Assembly (NCBI GenBank): GCA_936432065.2
Contig: OW386287.2
Span: 96,161,591-96,225,590, forward strand
DNA from: Rutpela maculata
Taxonomy: Eukaryota > Arthropoda > Insecta > Coleoptera > Cerambycidae
DNA: 64,000 nt
Reading direction: 5' to 3'
The notes under the pieces were generated by a model. The model searched no databases and was not told the DNA's origin. It saw nothing but the letters and a program-made list of their open reading frames with translations. This document shows positions 1 through 10,104 of the stretch, piece after piece. The position numbers and the translations under genes were made by a program. Position 1 is the stretch's first letter; each line of letters begins with the position of its first letter.

Positions 1-535
1 AGAGACGACCTGCGTTATTTTATAAGGTCCAGAAAATTTCGGAGCTAGCTTGGAAGCAAAACCCTTGACGGCCGACGACAGGGGGTGCTCTCGTTTCATG
101 ACTCGGTCCCCTATATGGTAGCGTATTTCACGGCGACGGAGGTTATAATACCGGCTTTGTGAAGTAAAGGCTTGGGCTAGTTTTATACGCACTAACTTGA
201 ATACTTCTTTCAGCTTGCTCAGACGTTCGGTATGGGCAGGGGATATCTTGTTGTCTTCATCAGGGGCGGTGACCTCCTCTTGGTCATTGTCTGTGGCAGT
301 GGGTTCTTGAGTTTCGGCTTGGTAAATGGTATTTGGTAGGGACAGTTCTCTGCCGGAGTTCAAGAAGGCGGGTGTGAAGCCTGTTGACTCATGCCTTGAG
401 CTATTGATAGCCAGTTGTAGGGCACTCAGATTCTGGTCCCATTTTCGGTGGTCTTGCTCATAGTACTGGGCTATCATGGTCTTAATGGTACGGTTAGCTC
501 GTTCAACGGGGTTCGCTTGCGGCGTGTATGGCGGG
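1..535 (-). pseudogene. Ty3/gypsy pol, distal integrase part (out of frame with the main pol ORF)
   Basis: Minus-strand reading is open from about 535 to the window edge and continues the integrase of the adjacent pol ORF. It starts with the conserved PQANPVERANR-type segment that contains the catalytic Glu and runs into a basic C-terminal region with the GDRVMKREHPLS-type motif seen in gypsy integrases. The main pol ORF stops at 503, so the two pieces are in different frames. The break lies near the G-run at 533-535 and looks like one extra base. The element runs off the left edge of the window, so the 3' end of pol and the 3' LTR are not visible. A sequencing error would give the same picture. 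The domain call is from motif recognition. Confidence 0.8.
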
Positions 536-3124
536 AGTCAGACGGTGTTGTATGCCAAATTCTTGTAGTAAGGATCGGAAGGTTCGGCTGTCGTATTGGG
601 ACCCGTTGTCCGTGATGACGGTATGTGGACATCCGAATCGAGTGATGATCTCTTCGTAGAGGGCTTTACTTACATTTGGGGCGGTGGCACTTCGTAGGGG
701 ACGGCACTGGACCCATTTGGTGAAACGGTCCTGGAAAACTACCAAGTAGTTATTTCCTTTGCTGAATCTAGGCAGTGGTCCTACGAGGTCTGTACTGACA
801 GTTTCCCATGGCTGTTTGTTTGCTGACGGCTGCATTTTTCCGGGAGTCTGTTGCTGGGAGATTTTGTATCGCTGACACTGCATACAACTTCTCACATATC
901 TAGCAACATCTCGGAACATACCAGGCCAGTAATACTTATGTGCGACACGGGCTATCGTTTTAGCTATCCCCATGTGTCCAGCGGCAGGAGCATCATGGTT
1001 CTCTTGTAAAACGGTGCGACGGAGCGACGTGGGCACACACAGTTTCCATGGATCAGACAGGTCCGGCTCTGTGAAGTCGCTTGAATCCCAGAAGTGACGG
1101 AACAGCCGGTCATTACGAATACAGTAATCCGGAAAAGCTTCAGGGTTCTGTTGGACTTCCTTCTTCTTCCGTTGGTACCAAGAACAGTTTGGCGTCTCGT
1201 TCAGAGCGCATAATTCTTCGGTCTCCAAGTTGGTCGAAGATCCCTCTAGTGGTTGGCGAGACAGGGCGTCGGCTACGCGATTCAGACTTCCTTTACGGTA
1301 CTTGATTTCGAAGTCATATTGCTGCAGGAATACGCTCCATCTGGCCAAACGACCTGTCGGACTTTTTATAGAGTGCAACCATCGAAGGGACTGATGGTCA
1401 GTAAGCACGGTGAAGTGATACCCTTCGAGGTATGGTCTCATTTTCTCTACACCCCACACGATGGCCAGACATTCCCTTTCGGTCACAGAGTAGTTTTTCT
1501 CAGCGGGAGTGAGGGTACGACTAGCGTGGGCAATCACCCTATCATGCCCTTCAATCTCCTGGGTCAAAGCTATCCCTAATCCTTGGTCTGACGCATCGGT
1601 CTGTAGGGTAAATGGTTTCTCAAAATCGGGACAGGTGAGCACGGGAGCTTCTGTGAGACAGGTCTTCAATTTGTTGAAAGCTTGCTCTTGTTCGACGTCC
1701 CACTTAAAACGATTGTTTTTCTTCAGTAATCGAGTTAACGGAGTTACTATTTGGGAAAAGGCTGGTACAAATCTCCGGTACCACGAAGCAACACCAAGGA
1801 AACGGCGGACGTCTCGTACATTTCGGGGAGCGGGAAATTTTTCGATCGCCTCTACTTTCTCAGGATCTGTGTTAATTCCCTCGGCTGTGACCACATGCCC
1901 TAGGTATTTCAACGATTTTCGGCAGAACTGGCACTTGTCAGGATTTAACTGCAAGTTTGCAATCCTTAGTCGTCGAAAAACTTCACTCAAGTTCTTCAGG
2001 TGGTCATCAAAAGTTTCTCCTAGCACGATGATATCGTCCAGGTAGGCGAACGCGTAGGGTTCCATGTCAGGTCCTATAATCCTGTCAAGGAGACGTTGGA
2101 AAGTAGCAGGGGCGGAGTGCAGTCCAAAAGGCATAACTCTGAAGTGGAATAACCCTCTGCCAGGTACAGTGAAGGCAGTGATCGGTTTACTCTCAGCAGA
2201 GAGTGGTATTTGCCAGTATCCCCGTTTCAGGTCGATACTTGAGATGTAACGGGCCTTTCGGAGCTTGTCCAAAATAGCGTTGATGTAAGGTAACGGATAC
2301 GCATCCTTTTCGGTGACCTCATTCACTTTCCGGAAGTCTAGACAGAACCGGGGCTTACCATCCTTTTTACGGACTATTACTACTGGTGAGCTCCAGGGGC
2401 TGTCAGGCGGTTCGATGATACCATTCTCGAGCATTTCATCCACTTCCTTGTTGATTATTTCTTGCATCCTTGGATTCTGAGGTCGGTACCTTTGTTTGAT
2501 TGGATCAGGTTGCGAGAGACGGATATGGTGTTGGGCGAGCTTCGTTGTTCCAGTTATGTCTTGGAAACTTGGCAATTCAGTGTCCAGAAATTTCTGTAGC
2601 TTGTCCTCTTCGTTCTTCGTCAAAGCTAGAGCGATTCCTCCTAGCGGACTGTTGTGAGGCGGTGAAGGGACGGGACGGTGGTTTAAGTAGACGGTTGCAG
2701 TTGCCAAGTCTATGTTAAAATCCCTAGTGCTTAGAATGTCCATTCCTAGCACTATATCAGAAGACAGGTTTGATAGATAGAATAAACGGTTGTTGAACTG
2801 ATTATTATCTATCGTGAACTCCAAATCATAAGCCTTATTCACGGTTACTAGGTTCCCATCAGCTAGTTGAGCAGACGGGGCAGATATACTAACTGTAGGT
2901 ATCCCTTGTTGTGTGCAGAAATCTCTTACTCGGTTTCCGATGTAGGAGCGGACAGAGCCACTGTCAATCAGAGCGGAGAAAGTACTGCCATACATTCCTA
3001 GATATATGTGCGGTCGATTATCCCTGGGGACGATGTCTTCCGAGGCGGTAGTAGGGCGGAACTGTACTGGCCTCGTAACGGTGCAGTTCCGATCTAGTTT
3101 CCCGACCGGGGGCATTGACAATCC
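503..3124 (-). CDS. pol: Ty3/gypsy retrotransposon pol (protease, reverse transcriptase, RNase H, integrase)
   Basis: About 870 residues on the minus strand. Domains in order: aspartic protease with a DSG active site near residue 52; reverse transcriptase with the YLDD catalytic box near residue 360; RNase H with TDAS near residue 508 and TDHQSL near residue 580; integrase with an HHCC zinc-binding region (about 715-765), a first catalytic Asp in the STDLVGP context and a second in TDNGSQ near residue 837. The RT-RNase H-integrase order is the Ty3/gypsy order. The frame opens at a TAG just upstream (3125-3127), has no ATG of its own ahead of the gag stop except one near 3115, and lies in the -1 frame relative to gag, so it is probably expressed as Gag-Pol. 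The ORF ends early by a frameshift near 533. Otherwise it is remarkably intact, suggesting a fairly young copy. Confidence 0.95.
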   Translation of the reverse strand, partial: GLSMPPVGKLDRNCTVTRPVQFRPTTASEDIVPRDNRPHIYLGMYGSTFSALIDSGSVRSYIGNRVRDFCTQQGIPTVSISAPSAQLADGNLVTVNKAYDLEFTIDNNQFNNRLFYLSNLSSDIVLGMDILSTRDFNIDLATATVYLNHRPVPSPPHNSPLGGIALALTKNEEDKLQKFLDTELPSFQDITGTTKLAQHHIRLSQPDPIKQRYRPQNPRMQEIINKEVDEMLENGIIEPPDSPWSSPVVIVRKKDGKPRFCLDFRKVNEVTEKDAYPLPYINAILDKLRKARYISSIDLKRGYWQIPLSAESKPITAFTVPGRGLFHFRVMPFGLHSAPATFQRLLDRIIGPDMEPYAFAYLDDIIVLGETFDDHLKNLSEVFRRLRIANLQLNPDKCQFCRKSLKYLGHVVTAEGINTDPEKVEAIEKFPAPRNVRDVRRFLGVASWYRRFVPAFSQIVTPLTRLLKKNNRFKWDVEQEQAFNKLKTCLTEAPVLTCPDFEKPFTLQTDASDQGLGIALTQEIEGHDRVIAHASRTLTPAEKNYSVTERECLAIVWGVEKMRPYLEGYHFTVLTDHQSLRWLHSIKSPTGRLARWSVFLQQYDFEIKYRKGSLNRVADALSRQPLEGSSTNLETEELCALNETPNCSWYQRKKKEVQQNPEAFPDYCIRNDRLFRHFWDSSDFTEPDLSDPWKLCVPTSLRRTVLQENHDAPAAGHMGIAKTIARVAHKYYWPGMFRDVARYVRSCMQCQRYKISQQQTPGKMQPSANKQPWETVSTDLVGPLPRFSKGNNYLVVFQDRFTKWVQCRPLRSATAPNVSKALYEEIITRFGCPHTVITDNGSQYDSRTFRSLLQEFGIQHRLTPAIHAASEPR

Positions 3125-4332
3125 CTAGTCATAGTACCTTGACGGCCACAGCGGGAACAAAACAGTTTTGGTGGAGAGCGACATTGGCTTCGGTAGTGTC
3201 CAGACTTGCCGCACCTCCAGCAAAGGATGTTGTGGTCCGGGGCACTCGGGGCGGTGAAAGCTGAGGGCCTGTTTTCTCTGCTTGTAGTTGGACGACTAGT
3301 CGATGGCGGAGTCGGTCCATTTGGCCTGTGATTGTGGGGCGGTGGCCGCGTGCCAGTGACAGTGGTAGGCGCTGCTTGAGCCTGTGCCGAGGGCAGAATA
3401 GCACGCGGTGGGGGTGGTAAAGGTCGCTCAGTACGTGTTGATGCCGGCTGGGTGACGGGAACGGAGGCTGTTGCTCTGTAAGTGCTAGTTTTATACACTT
3501 GTTGAACTTCCTGTCGCAGTGTTTCGAATTCCCTTATTCTTTCTATCAACGTTGCTATATCTGTGAGTTCGGCTCTGGGAATGTACTGCCTGTAGTCGGG
3601 GAGCAGGTTTCGATACAGCCAGCGGAGTTCTTGTTGAGGCGTGAAGTCACCATGGCGGCGAAGAAGCGTTTGTATATCATTCACATAAGTACTGGCAGGC
3701 TCATCAGGTTTTTGCAGACGTCGACTGATTTGGGCTTCTATCTCCTCCAGATAGTTAACCGGAAAGTAGAAAGTACGGAAATCTTTAGTGAAAGCCTCCC
3801 ATGTTGTCCAGCGCGAACGGTTATTCCTGTACCATACCACAGCGGACCCTTGCAGTAACTCGGGTAATACGGGTAATAGTTGTTCTGGGCGAAATCCAGT
3901 GTAGACGCAGACTTCTTCTATACGCTCTAGAAAAGCTGCTGGGTCGCCCTTGCCATCGAAGCGTATTCCCCATTTTCGGATTTTCAGCGGATCTAGTACA
4001 GGTTGACTGATGTGTACAGATGGAGGCTGAACAGTCGTTCCAGTAGTGGCTTGAGGATGGATCACCAGCGGTGGAAATGGAAAAGGAGGGGGACCGGTTC
4101 GATCAGCCGGTGGTAACGATGAGGCAGAGCCCTCCTTGATAAATTTAACAAGGCGTCGTTTCTTTTCCTCAACCGTGCCGGAGACATCTAGGCGAAATTT
4201 GCTCAGTTCTGCGTCGATCTGTTCTTTCTTTAGTTTGTGAATCCAACTTAGGCGAGAATCCGATGTCTCTGGTGGATTGGTGTCTTCGGGATTTTCCGTA
4301 TCTAGGTTCTGCTGTTCTCCAGGAGGTGCCAT
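3094..4332 (-). CDS. gag: Ty3/gypsy retrotransposon gag
   Basis: 412 residues starting at an ATG. The N-terminus has a SAP-like helix-turn-helix (about residues 29-68, KKEQIDAELSKFRLDVSGT followed by a Lys/Arg-rich helix), a known feature of some insect gypsy-type Gags. A Gag capsid region follows (about 125-265, with the VVWYRNN and FRTFYFP segments). A long Pro/Thr/Arg-rich linker leads to two C-terminal zinc knuckles. The first is a canonical CX2CX4HX4C (CWRCGKSGHYRSQC). The second (CSRCGRQGTMTRDC) has Thr where His is expected, so it may bind zinc poorly. The stop codon lies 28 bases inside the pol reading frame and follows a slippery heptamer. Gag would package element RNA and form cytoplasmic particles. 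Confidence 0.93.
   Translation of the reverse strand: MAPPGEQQNLDTENPEDTNPPETSDSRLSWIHKLKKEQIDAELSKFRLDVSGTVEEKKRRLVKFIKEGSASSLPPADRTGPPPFPFPPLVIHPQATTGTTVQPPSVHISQPVLDPLKIRKWGIRFDGKGDPAAFLERIEEVCVYTGFRPEQLLPVLPELLQGSAVVWYRNNRSRWTTWEAFTKDFRTFYFPVNYLEEIEAQISRRLQKPDEPASTYVNDIQTLLRRHGDFTPQQELRWLYRNLLPDYRQYIPRAELTDIATLIERIREFETLRQEVQQVYKTSTYRATASVPVTQPASTRTERPLPPPPRAILPSAQAQAAPTTVTGTRPPPHNHRPNGPTPPSTSRPTTSRENRPSAFTAPSAPDHNILCWRCGKSGHYRSQCRSPPKLFCSRCGRQGTMTRDCQCPRSGN
3097..3103 (-). promoter_or_regulatory. -1 ribosomal frameshift slippery heptamer GGGAAAC
   Basis: On the minus strand the last gag codons read TCG GGA AAC TAG, so G_GGA_AAC sits in the gag frame immediately before the gag stop. Slipping by -1 gives GGG AAA CTA, which is exactly the pol frame. 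G_GGA_AAC is an established slippery heptamer in retroviruses. I did not model a downstream pseudoknot. The gag/pol frame relationship was computed directly from the coordinates. Confidence 0.85.
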
Positions 4333-5090
4333 GCTTGCTTCCTTTCAGATAATTTAACTCTGTACAGTGACGGTATAGGCGGTGGCTGCTGATAACAAGT
4401 AATATTCGGTGTAGTGGCTCAGATCGTCTTGAAACCAGTGCCAATTGATTCCGCGTCCTAGAGTTACTATTAAACGAGGGGTCACACTCCTAGTAACTCC
4501 GGACTCCGGGCTTGTCAGATACTCCGGTTCAAATCCGGGTGGTCAGTAAAATATGCTGCGGACGGTGTATCTCGATCCTGACTACAACCTAGTATGAGCC
4601 CTACTGAATTTAGATCCTTACTTTGGCTGTAGCACACTTTTTCCCGAAACGGTTGATCGGATCAGGCTCCCAGTGTTACCAATCGCTTCCTTGGGTCCAA
4701 TTACCATAAAAATGATACCCCACACGCCTGGTTGTGTGTTCGGGTCTGTTCGGATGGATTCGGAAGTGTTCGGTTGGAGTTCGGGTTTGTGGTCAAAAGT
4801 GCAGCCTATTCGAATGCTAGCAATCCAGAAACTGATATGCAATCCACGAGAGCGTGTAGCGGTCGTAAAACGGACAATAACGCGCTCTCGGGAAGGTTCG
4901 GATCAGATCGGGAATGATTGCAATCGATTTCTCGTTGTCGATTTAGTCGAAATCGATACCTCGCACGTCTAGATATGATGGTTGGTACTTTTTCGGTTGC
5001 GTTCGGTGACTGCCGAATGTGAGTCTGTCTAACTTCCTTATTTGCAAATCTAATTTAGTTTTAAATTAAGTCCCTGCTTACTTTAATTAA
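4333..5090 (-). other. Untranslated leader between primer site and gag
   Basis: About 760 bases between the primer binding site and the gag ATG, the expected place of the packaging leader. No long ORF in the sense direction has coding character. A short tandem duplication of the motif TTAAGTCCCTGCT lies next to the primer site (about 5066-5100). A tRNA T-arm-like stretch (GGTTCAAATCC at about 4526) has no matching acceptor stem and is not called as a tRNA. Confidence 0.6.
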
Positions 5091-5108
5091 GTCCCTGCTC
5101 GGGCGCCA
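5091..5108 (-). promoter_or_regulatory. Primer binding site, tRNA-Lys type
   Basis: On the minus strand the sequence is TGGCGCCCGAGCAGGGAC, which differs at one position from the well-known 18-base site complementary to tRNA-Lys3. It lies a few bases inside the presumed end of the 5' LTR (minus-strand ...GTCACA). A second copy of its 12-base core (GCTCGGGCGCCA on plus) lies 113 bases away at 5210-5221. Confidence 0.85.
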
Positions 5109-5816
5109 AGTTTGTGACGCGTTTTTCTTCCTTCCAATTGTCTTGTGCACTCGACAAGTGGAAGCGTCACTTTAGCGCTTGAGCTTTTTAACAGATTTAT
5201 TTCAGAATAGCTCGGGCGCCACCTTTACAATTTTTTACGTGGGGCAAAGGTCCCACACTAGCCTCTTAACACAGCCTGTTGCAGTAGGGCTGGGATAGCT
5301 GCAGTGAAGAAACGGTAATTCCAGAGGTCGATAAGGAAGTTCAGACTATCACAGACACACAGCAGTAAAACTAAGAATTAAAAACAATAACAGTGTTTAT
5401 TAAATAAAAACCTACTATCTACAAATCTATCAAAATACTTAGTTAAGGTTAATAGTCAGTTTTATAATATTACCAAAGTACCAGTTTGATAAGCTAGGCT
5501 ACCCAGGTGTGAATACGATTTAACGGCGAAATTAGAGGACGATTAGCGGGGTATGAGGCAAGCAAATAGTGATGCGTTAAAGCAAACTAGTGAGAACGGG
5601 CAAACGGTGACAGATATCAAGCAAGAAAGCACAATCACAAACTACCAAATTATGAATATCTCATGCAAATATTGCGAGCTTAATAGTTACAGACTAATAG
5701 TTACAGATTAATAGTTACAGACTTGGGTCGTAGTGTAGATTAAACAGAATAAATCAAACAGTAGAATAATAACAGTGAATAATAAAAGACCAAACTTTTA
5801 TAAGTACGACTACTAA
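5109..5816 (-). repeat. 5' LTR-side region of the Ty3/gypsy element (outer boundary uncertain)
   Basis: The inner LTR end is fixed at about 5109-5113 by the primer site. The minus strand contains an AATAAA-type signal near 5400 and no coding ORF. The other LTR lies outside the window, so the outer edge cannot be found by self-comparison. One possible outer end is near 7521, where the minus strand begins TGTAAACC and would pair with ...ACA at 5113 as a TG...CA terminus. That would make a very long LTR of about 2.4 kb including both tandem arrays. This boundary is inference only. Confidence 0.5.
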
Positions 5817-6690
5817 CACGCTTCACACAATTTGTCTGATTCATCAAAGTGCCTGGACAATGGTGCAAAGACGCGTTTTCATAGTCTTAGGACGGACAGA
5901 AATGATTAACCACTTTACGACTAACTGAACACGCTTCACACAATTTGTCTGATTCATCAAAGTGCCTGGACGATTGTGCAAAGGCGTATTGTTCTAGTCT
6001 TAGGACGGACAGAAATGATTAAACACTTTATGACTAACTGAACACGCTTCACACAATTTGTCTGATTCATCAAAGTGCCTGGACAATTGTGCAAAGGCGT
6101 ATTGTTCTAGTCTTAGGACGGACAGAAATGATTAAACACTTTATGACTAACTGAACACGCTTCACACAATTTGTCTGATTCATCAAAGTGCCTGGACAAT
6201 TGTGCAAAGGCGTATTGTTCTAGTCTTAGGACGGACAGAAATGATTAAACACTTTATGACTAACTGAACACGCTTCACACAATTTGTCTGATTCATCAAA
6301 GTGCCTGGACAATTGTGCAAAGGCGTATTGTTCTAGTCTTAGGACGGACAGAAATGATTAAACACTTTATGACTAACTGAACACGCTTCACACAATTTGT
6401 CTGATTCATCAAAGTGCCTGGACAATTGTGCAAAGACGTATTGTTCTAGTCTTAGGACGGACAGAAATGATTAAACACTTTTATGACTAACTGAACACGC
6501 TTCACACAATTTGTCTGATTCATCAAAGTGCCTGGACAATTGTGCAAAGACGTATCTTTATAGTCTTATAACATACGCAGAAATTATTAAACAGTTTATA
6601 GCTAACAGGGCACGCTTCATACCATTTGTCTGATTCATCTAAGTGCCTGGACAATGGTACAAAGACGCGTCTTTATAGTTTTGAAATAAT
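5817..6690. repeat. Tandem array, 113-bp unit, eight copies
   Basis: Units beginning CACGCTTCACACAATTTGTC start at 5817, 5930, 6043, 6156, 6269, 6382, 6496 and 6611. Spacing is 113 for five intervals, then 114 and 115. The middle copies are almost identical and the first and last are diverged, the usual pattern of an array homogenised from the inside. The array lies just outside the gypsy primer site and may be inside a long LTR or be an independent minisatellite. Confidence 0.93.
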
Positions 6691-7094
6691 TCAACAGATT
6701 TCGGACACAGAATAACAATGCAAAAATATAATTAATAAATGTCTTAGTACATCTTTTTCACATTCACCAAACTCTATATAAAGAGTCTACCAAATGATCA
6801 AAGTTCGCACCTGCGACAGTAAAACACTTAGAACAATTTACACCGACTACCAAGTCTGTTAACTTAAATTATAAATAATTTAACTTACTCCTGATCACTT
6901 TGCTAGCCTGCCTCGGACGACGATGTTAAACGGAGCACTACTCAAGACGGAATGAATTTCTCCAGCCTGGTTCTCTAGTATTATTTGGGCGAGAGCGCTT
7001 GGTTGGAGAGGGGGTAAGCGCAGAGTGAATGCGCGGTGAGTTCACGGGAAATAACTAAGTCATTAAAATATCGCGTGATTTGAATTTACAACTA

Positions 7095-7345
7095 AAATCA
7101 CAAGTCCGAAAATAAATAAATGATAGAAAATATTTTCGTATCTGCCTTTTCAAACGGTTAAGTTAGAAATATTTTATTCCTAGGTTTCAGTAAAATTTTC
7201 TAAGTTCGAAAATAATTAAATGATAGAAATATTTCCGTGTTTGCCTGTCAAACGACTAAGTTAGAAATATTTTATTTTATTATAAGTTCGAAAATAATTA
7301 AATGACGAATAAAAATCACAAGTTCATTTATAATTAAATGACAGA
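7095..7345. repeat. Short diverged tandem repeat, about 80-105 bp unit
   Basis: The motif AAGTTCGAAAATAATTAAATGA recurs in variants near 7102, 7202, 7281 and 7320, each time linked to AGAAATATTT or GAAAATATTT. Unit length varies. No coding potential. It lies between the 113-bp array and a GC-richer stretch at 7370-7510. Confidence 0.6.
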
Positions 7346-9763
7346 AAATATTTCATACCTGAGGTACCTGCTTGACGTCGCGTGCTAACGATCAGTACGG
7401 TGCGTGGAGAACTGACTGATTTCAACTTCGCGTTGTAGTGCATAGCCAGCCCGTGGGCATGGAGGGAGTAGGCCTGCGCGCGGTGAACACGTATTCGCTG
7501 GTAGCAGCTTTTGGTTTACACATTCAGAATGCATTTTATATTACGGATTTTTATTAGCAATTTAAATGTAAACTGATAACATTATTCTGATGCTGAAGGC
7601 AGTAAAATAAACAATTGAAATCAGGAACTTATAACATACAGAAAATCAAACTGGTATTTCTAGGTGACTGTTATGGAAGACAAAATTTTAAAATTAAATA
7701 TATGGACATGACATGGTTCTAATACAGGGTGTGCAAAGAAACAATTTTAACGGACAGAATTGCATAGCAAATTTTGCTTCGTTACAATACTGATTACAAA
7801 ATCTGAGATATGTTACAATTTTTTTTTGTTATTATTGTTTTTGTTTAGTTGACTTGCTACAAATGTACAAACGTGTATATATTGTGGTTAAATAAACCCT
7901 ATCTATCTATCTATTTACTGTCTATGATGACGAAGAAATTATTAATGTAACAGAAGGTGCTCAAGGTTTAAACTGTACGATTAATATAACATTATAATAC
8001 TGGCCCTAACTAACACCACATATGTTCTATAATCTATGCTGAACACTGTGGAGTGGAAGTGTACGAATAGTACGAATCAGTACATGAGATACTGTTTAGT
8101 ATCATGGAATCAGTGGTACGAAAAGTACGAATCTCTTGATACGAATCTTTTCTTGATACGGATTCGTTTGGTACGAATCGCCCACCTCTACTACCTACGC
8201 ATATGAAAGAACTATTTGATAATAATTTATTAATTTGTAAAAAAATAAAAACCACCAAAAATTGCCTTTTTTAACAGTTTATATGATGTAATAATGGATC
8301 AATTTTAACGAAAGTTGGTGGAACCGTGCGCTTTATTGAACTCTTGCCAAATTTTAGCGCAAAATATTTATTCAAACGGCTAAAAACCAACAATAATTTC
8401 GAAACTGCCATCGCATTTTGTTTAAGTGCATCGACTCGTAGGAGGACAATTTTTCTTTTAAAGTGTAGGCTTTTACATCTATTTTACAGTGGTGTTTAGA
8501 AAGAAAAACAAATTTAAACTTAAATAAATTTTTTGGAATTTGATTGTAATTATGGATAAAGTACGTATAAACAATTTCAAATAACTACGTGATTTTTTTT
8601 GTGAAACCAAAAACGATAAGCGAATTATGAAAATATATGAAATAACCGTTTAAAAAAAAAGAATACTGTAGTTGCATTCGAATCCGTGATACGTTAGTTT
8701 TTGCGTTTTAGTCAATTATAAATAAACATATTGATATTTTTTCTTGAAATTTGGGCAGATTGTTCCAAAATGCTTTTTTTCTCTCTCTGCTAGTTGAAAG
8801 TAATCCACAACTAAAATTTTTAAAATTATATCGCATAAAGCACCCTTGAGAACATAACGCACAGTTGATAAAAAAATTCTCTTACCACTCCTTGAATATT
8901 CTAACTAGAAAATTAAGTTAATTAGTGGCATACACCACTCCATTTTTATCGTAAGGGGACTTTTTTTTAGCATTGTTAGTCTTTTTCCGTATATTCTAAT
9001 TCTTTTATTTAACATAATATGATTTGTTAAGTTTTTATTCATCAAAAATTCAACAAACCTTGTCTTTTTATGTTTTCGATTTTTGTCGTATCTAATTTTC
9101 TGTTTCTTTTTAAAATGCTTGTGACGTAGTGACGTACGGATTTTCATGAGCCGTACGTGGTTATTATGCCGATTAAAAATTCCAGCACTGCTTATATGGG
9201 CATCGTCTGTTCATATAATTGTTCCTTCAAATCCTGGCACTTCATTGCACTGACGCAAAAACCACTGGCAAAGATCGAGACGCCTTTGAGAGTCGTTTGG
9301 GTATAGGTGGTGACTAATCCTAATTTTGTAGGATTTGAATTCATTTTTTTTAAGCAACGCAACGCAGTTTTTAGAATTCCCAAATTTTCCTGTATTTCGC
9401 GAGATGATATAGTAGGATTTTCTAAGTTCCTAAAAAAATATTTTCTACAACTTCTCTACCTGCTTTATTATATATTTTTGCTCGTGGCTTTACAAATAAT
9501 CCAAACTCTTTTAAATTTTGTTGTAGCCTTTTGAATATTTTTATGTCTGGCTGTCTCTTTTCTGGATATCTAAAAATATTGCTTAGGCCCTACTTTTGGC
9601 ACAAAGTTTTGCTGTATATAACCCATTAAAATAAAGCTCTGAAGATAAATTTGAATCTTCTCCGCATTCTATAATCACTTAATCATATTATATTTTTCAC
9701 CAATACTAAATTGAACCATCTTTAACAAGGCTCACTCACAATTGATCGAATAATGAAATAATT
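7346..9763. other. AT-rich DNA without a recognised gene
   Basis: No convincing gene. It contains a lone CAGGGTG transposon end at about 7734, an (ATCT)n run after AATAAACCCT near 7885-7912 that resembles a LINE 3' tail, and a cluster of GTACGAATC-type repeats (about 8055-8190) ending in GCGATTCGTACC/GGTGGGC-like sequence typical of hAT MITE ends, here too degraded to delimit. Short ORFs near 8905-9147 and 9192-9383 (minus) look like random AT-rich frames. Confidence 0.5.
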
Positions 9764-9765
9764 TA

Positions 9766-10102
9766 CAGGGTGTTTCATTTAAAAAAACACAATTTATGTC
9801 TATATCTCGAAAGCTGAGGCATGAATAATTTTCTTCTTATCAGCAACATATTCTACTCAATAAAGTGCCTCAAGAATGTGTTACTCGATTTTCGATTCGA
9901 CACTTGGCAACTGTGATATAGAGGTTATCCAAAAATGCCAATTTTCCAAGAACGCTCTGTAGCTCGGTAGTCGAAAAAGATAGACGATCGCTGTTTGTGC
10001 CATTGTTTGTTTCTCGAAAATCGAGCTCAGGACACCTATATTGGTTGTCTATCTGCCATAGTTTTAGAGAAAACCTCATCCTATCTAATTTGGTCCACCC
10101 TG
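9766..10102. mobile_element. MITE with CAGGGTG termini and TA target site
   Basis: Starts CAGGGTGTTTCATTT and ends GGTCCACCCTG, flanked on each side by TA, 337 bp. Short terminal inverted repeats, no ORF of its own, and TA flanks fit a Tc1/mariner-like non-autonomous element. The superfamily is not proven. The same CAGGGTG end recurs many times in the window (about 7734, 26924, 28953, 37677-37857, 47858-48558, 48012, 48398). Confidence 0.65.
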
Positions 10103-10104
10103 TA

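Noticed and set aside
1081..2718. Several plus-strand ORFs of 60-178 codons
   Set aside because: They are antisense to the intact pol gene and have no family motifs.
4510..4550. tRNA gene suggested by GGTTCAAATCC in a T-arm-like stem
   Set aside because: No complementary acceptor strand or D-arm at the right distance; it lies in the gypsy leader.
5817..6690. Regular repeats that might be read as a CRISPR array
   Set aside because: Units are 113-bp head-to-tail copies without unique spacers, in a eukaryotic context. It is a tandem repeat.
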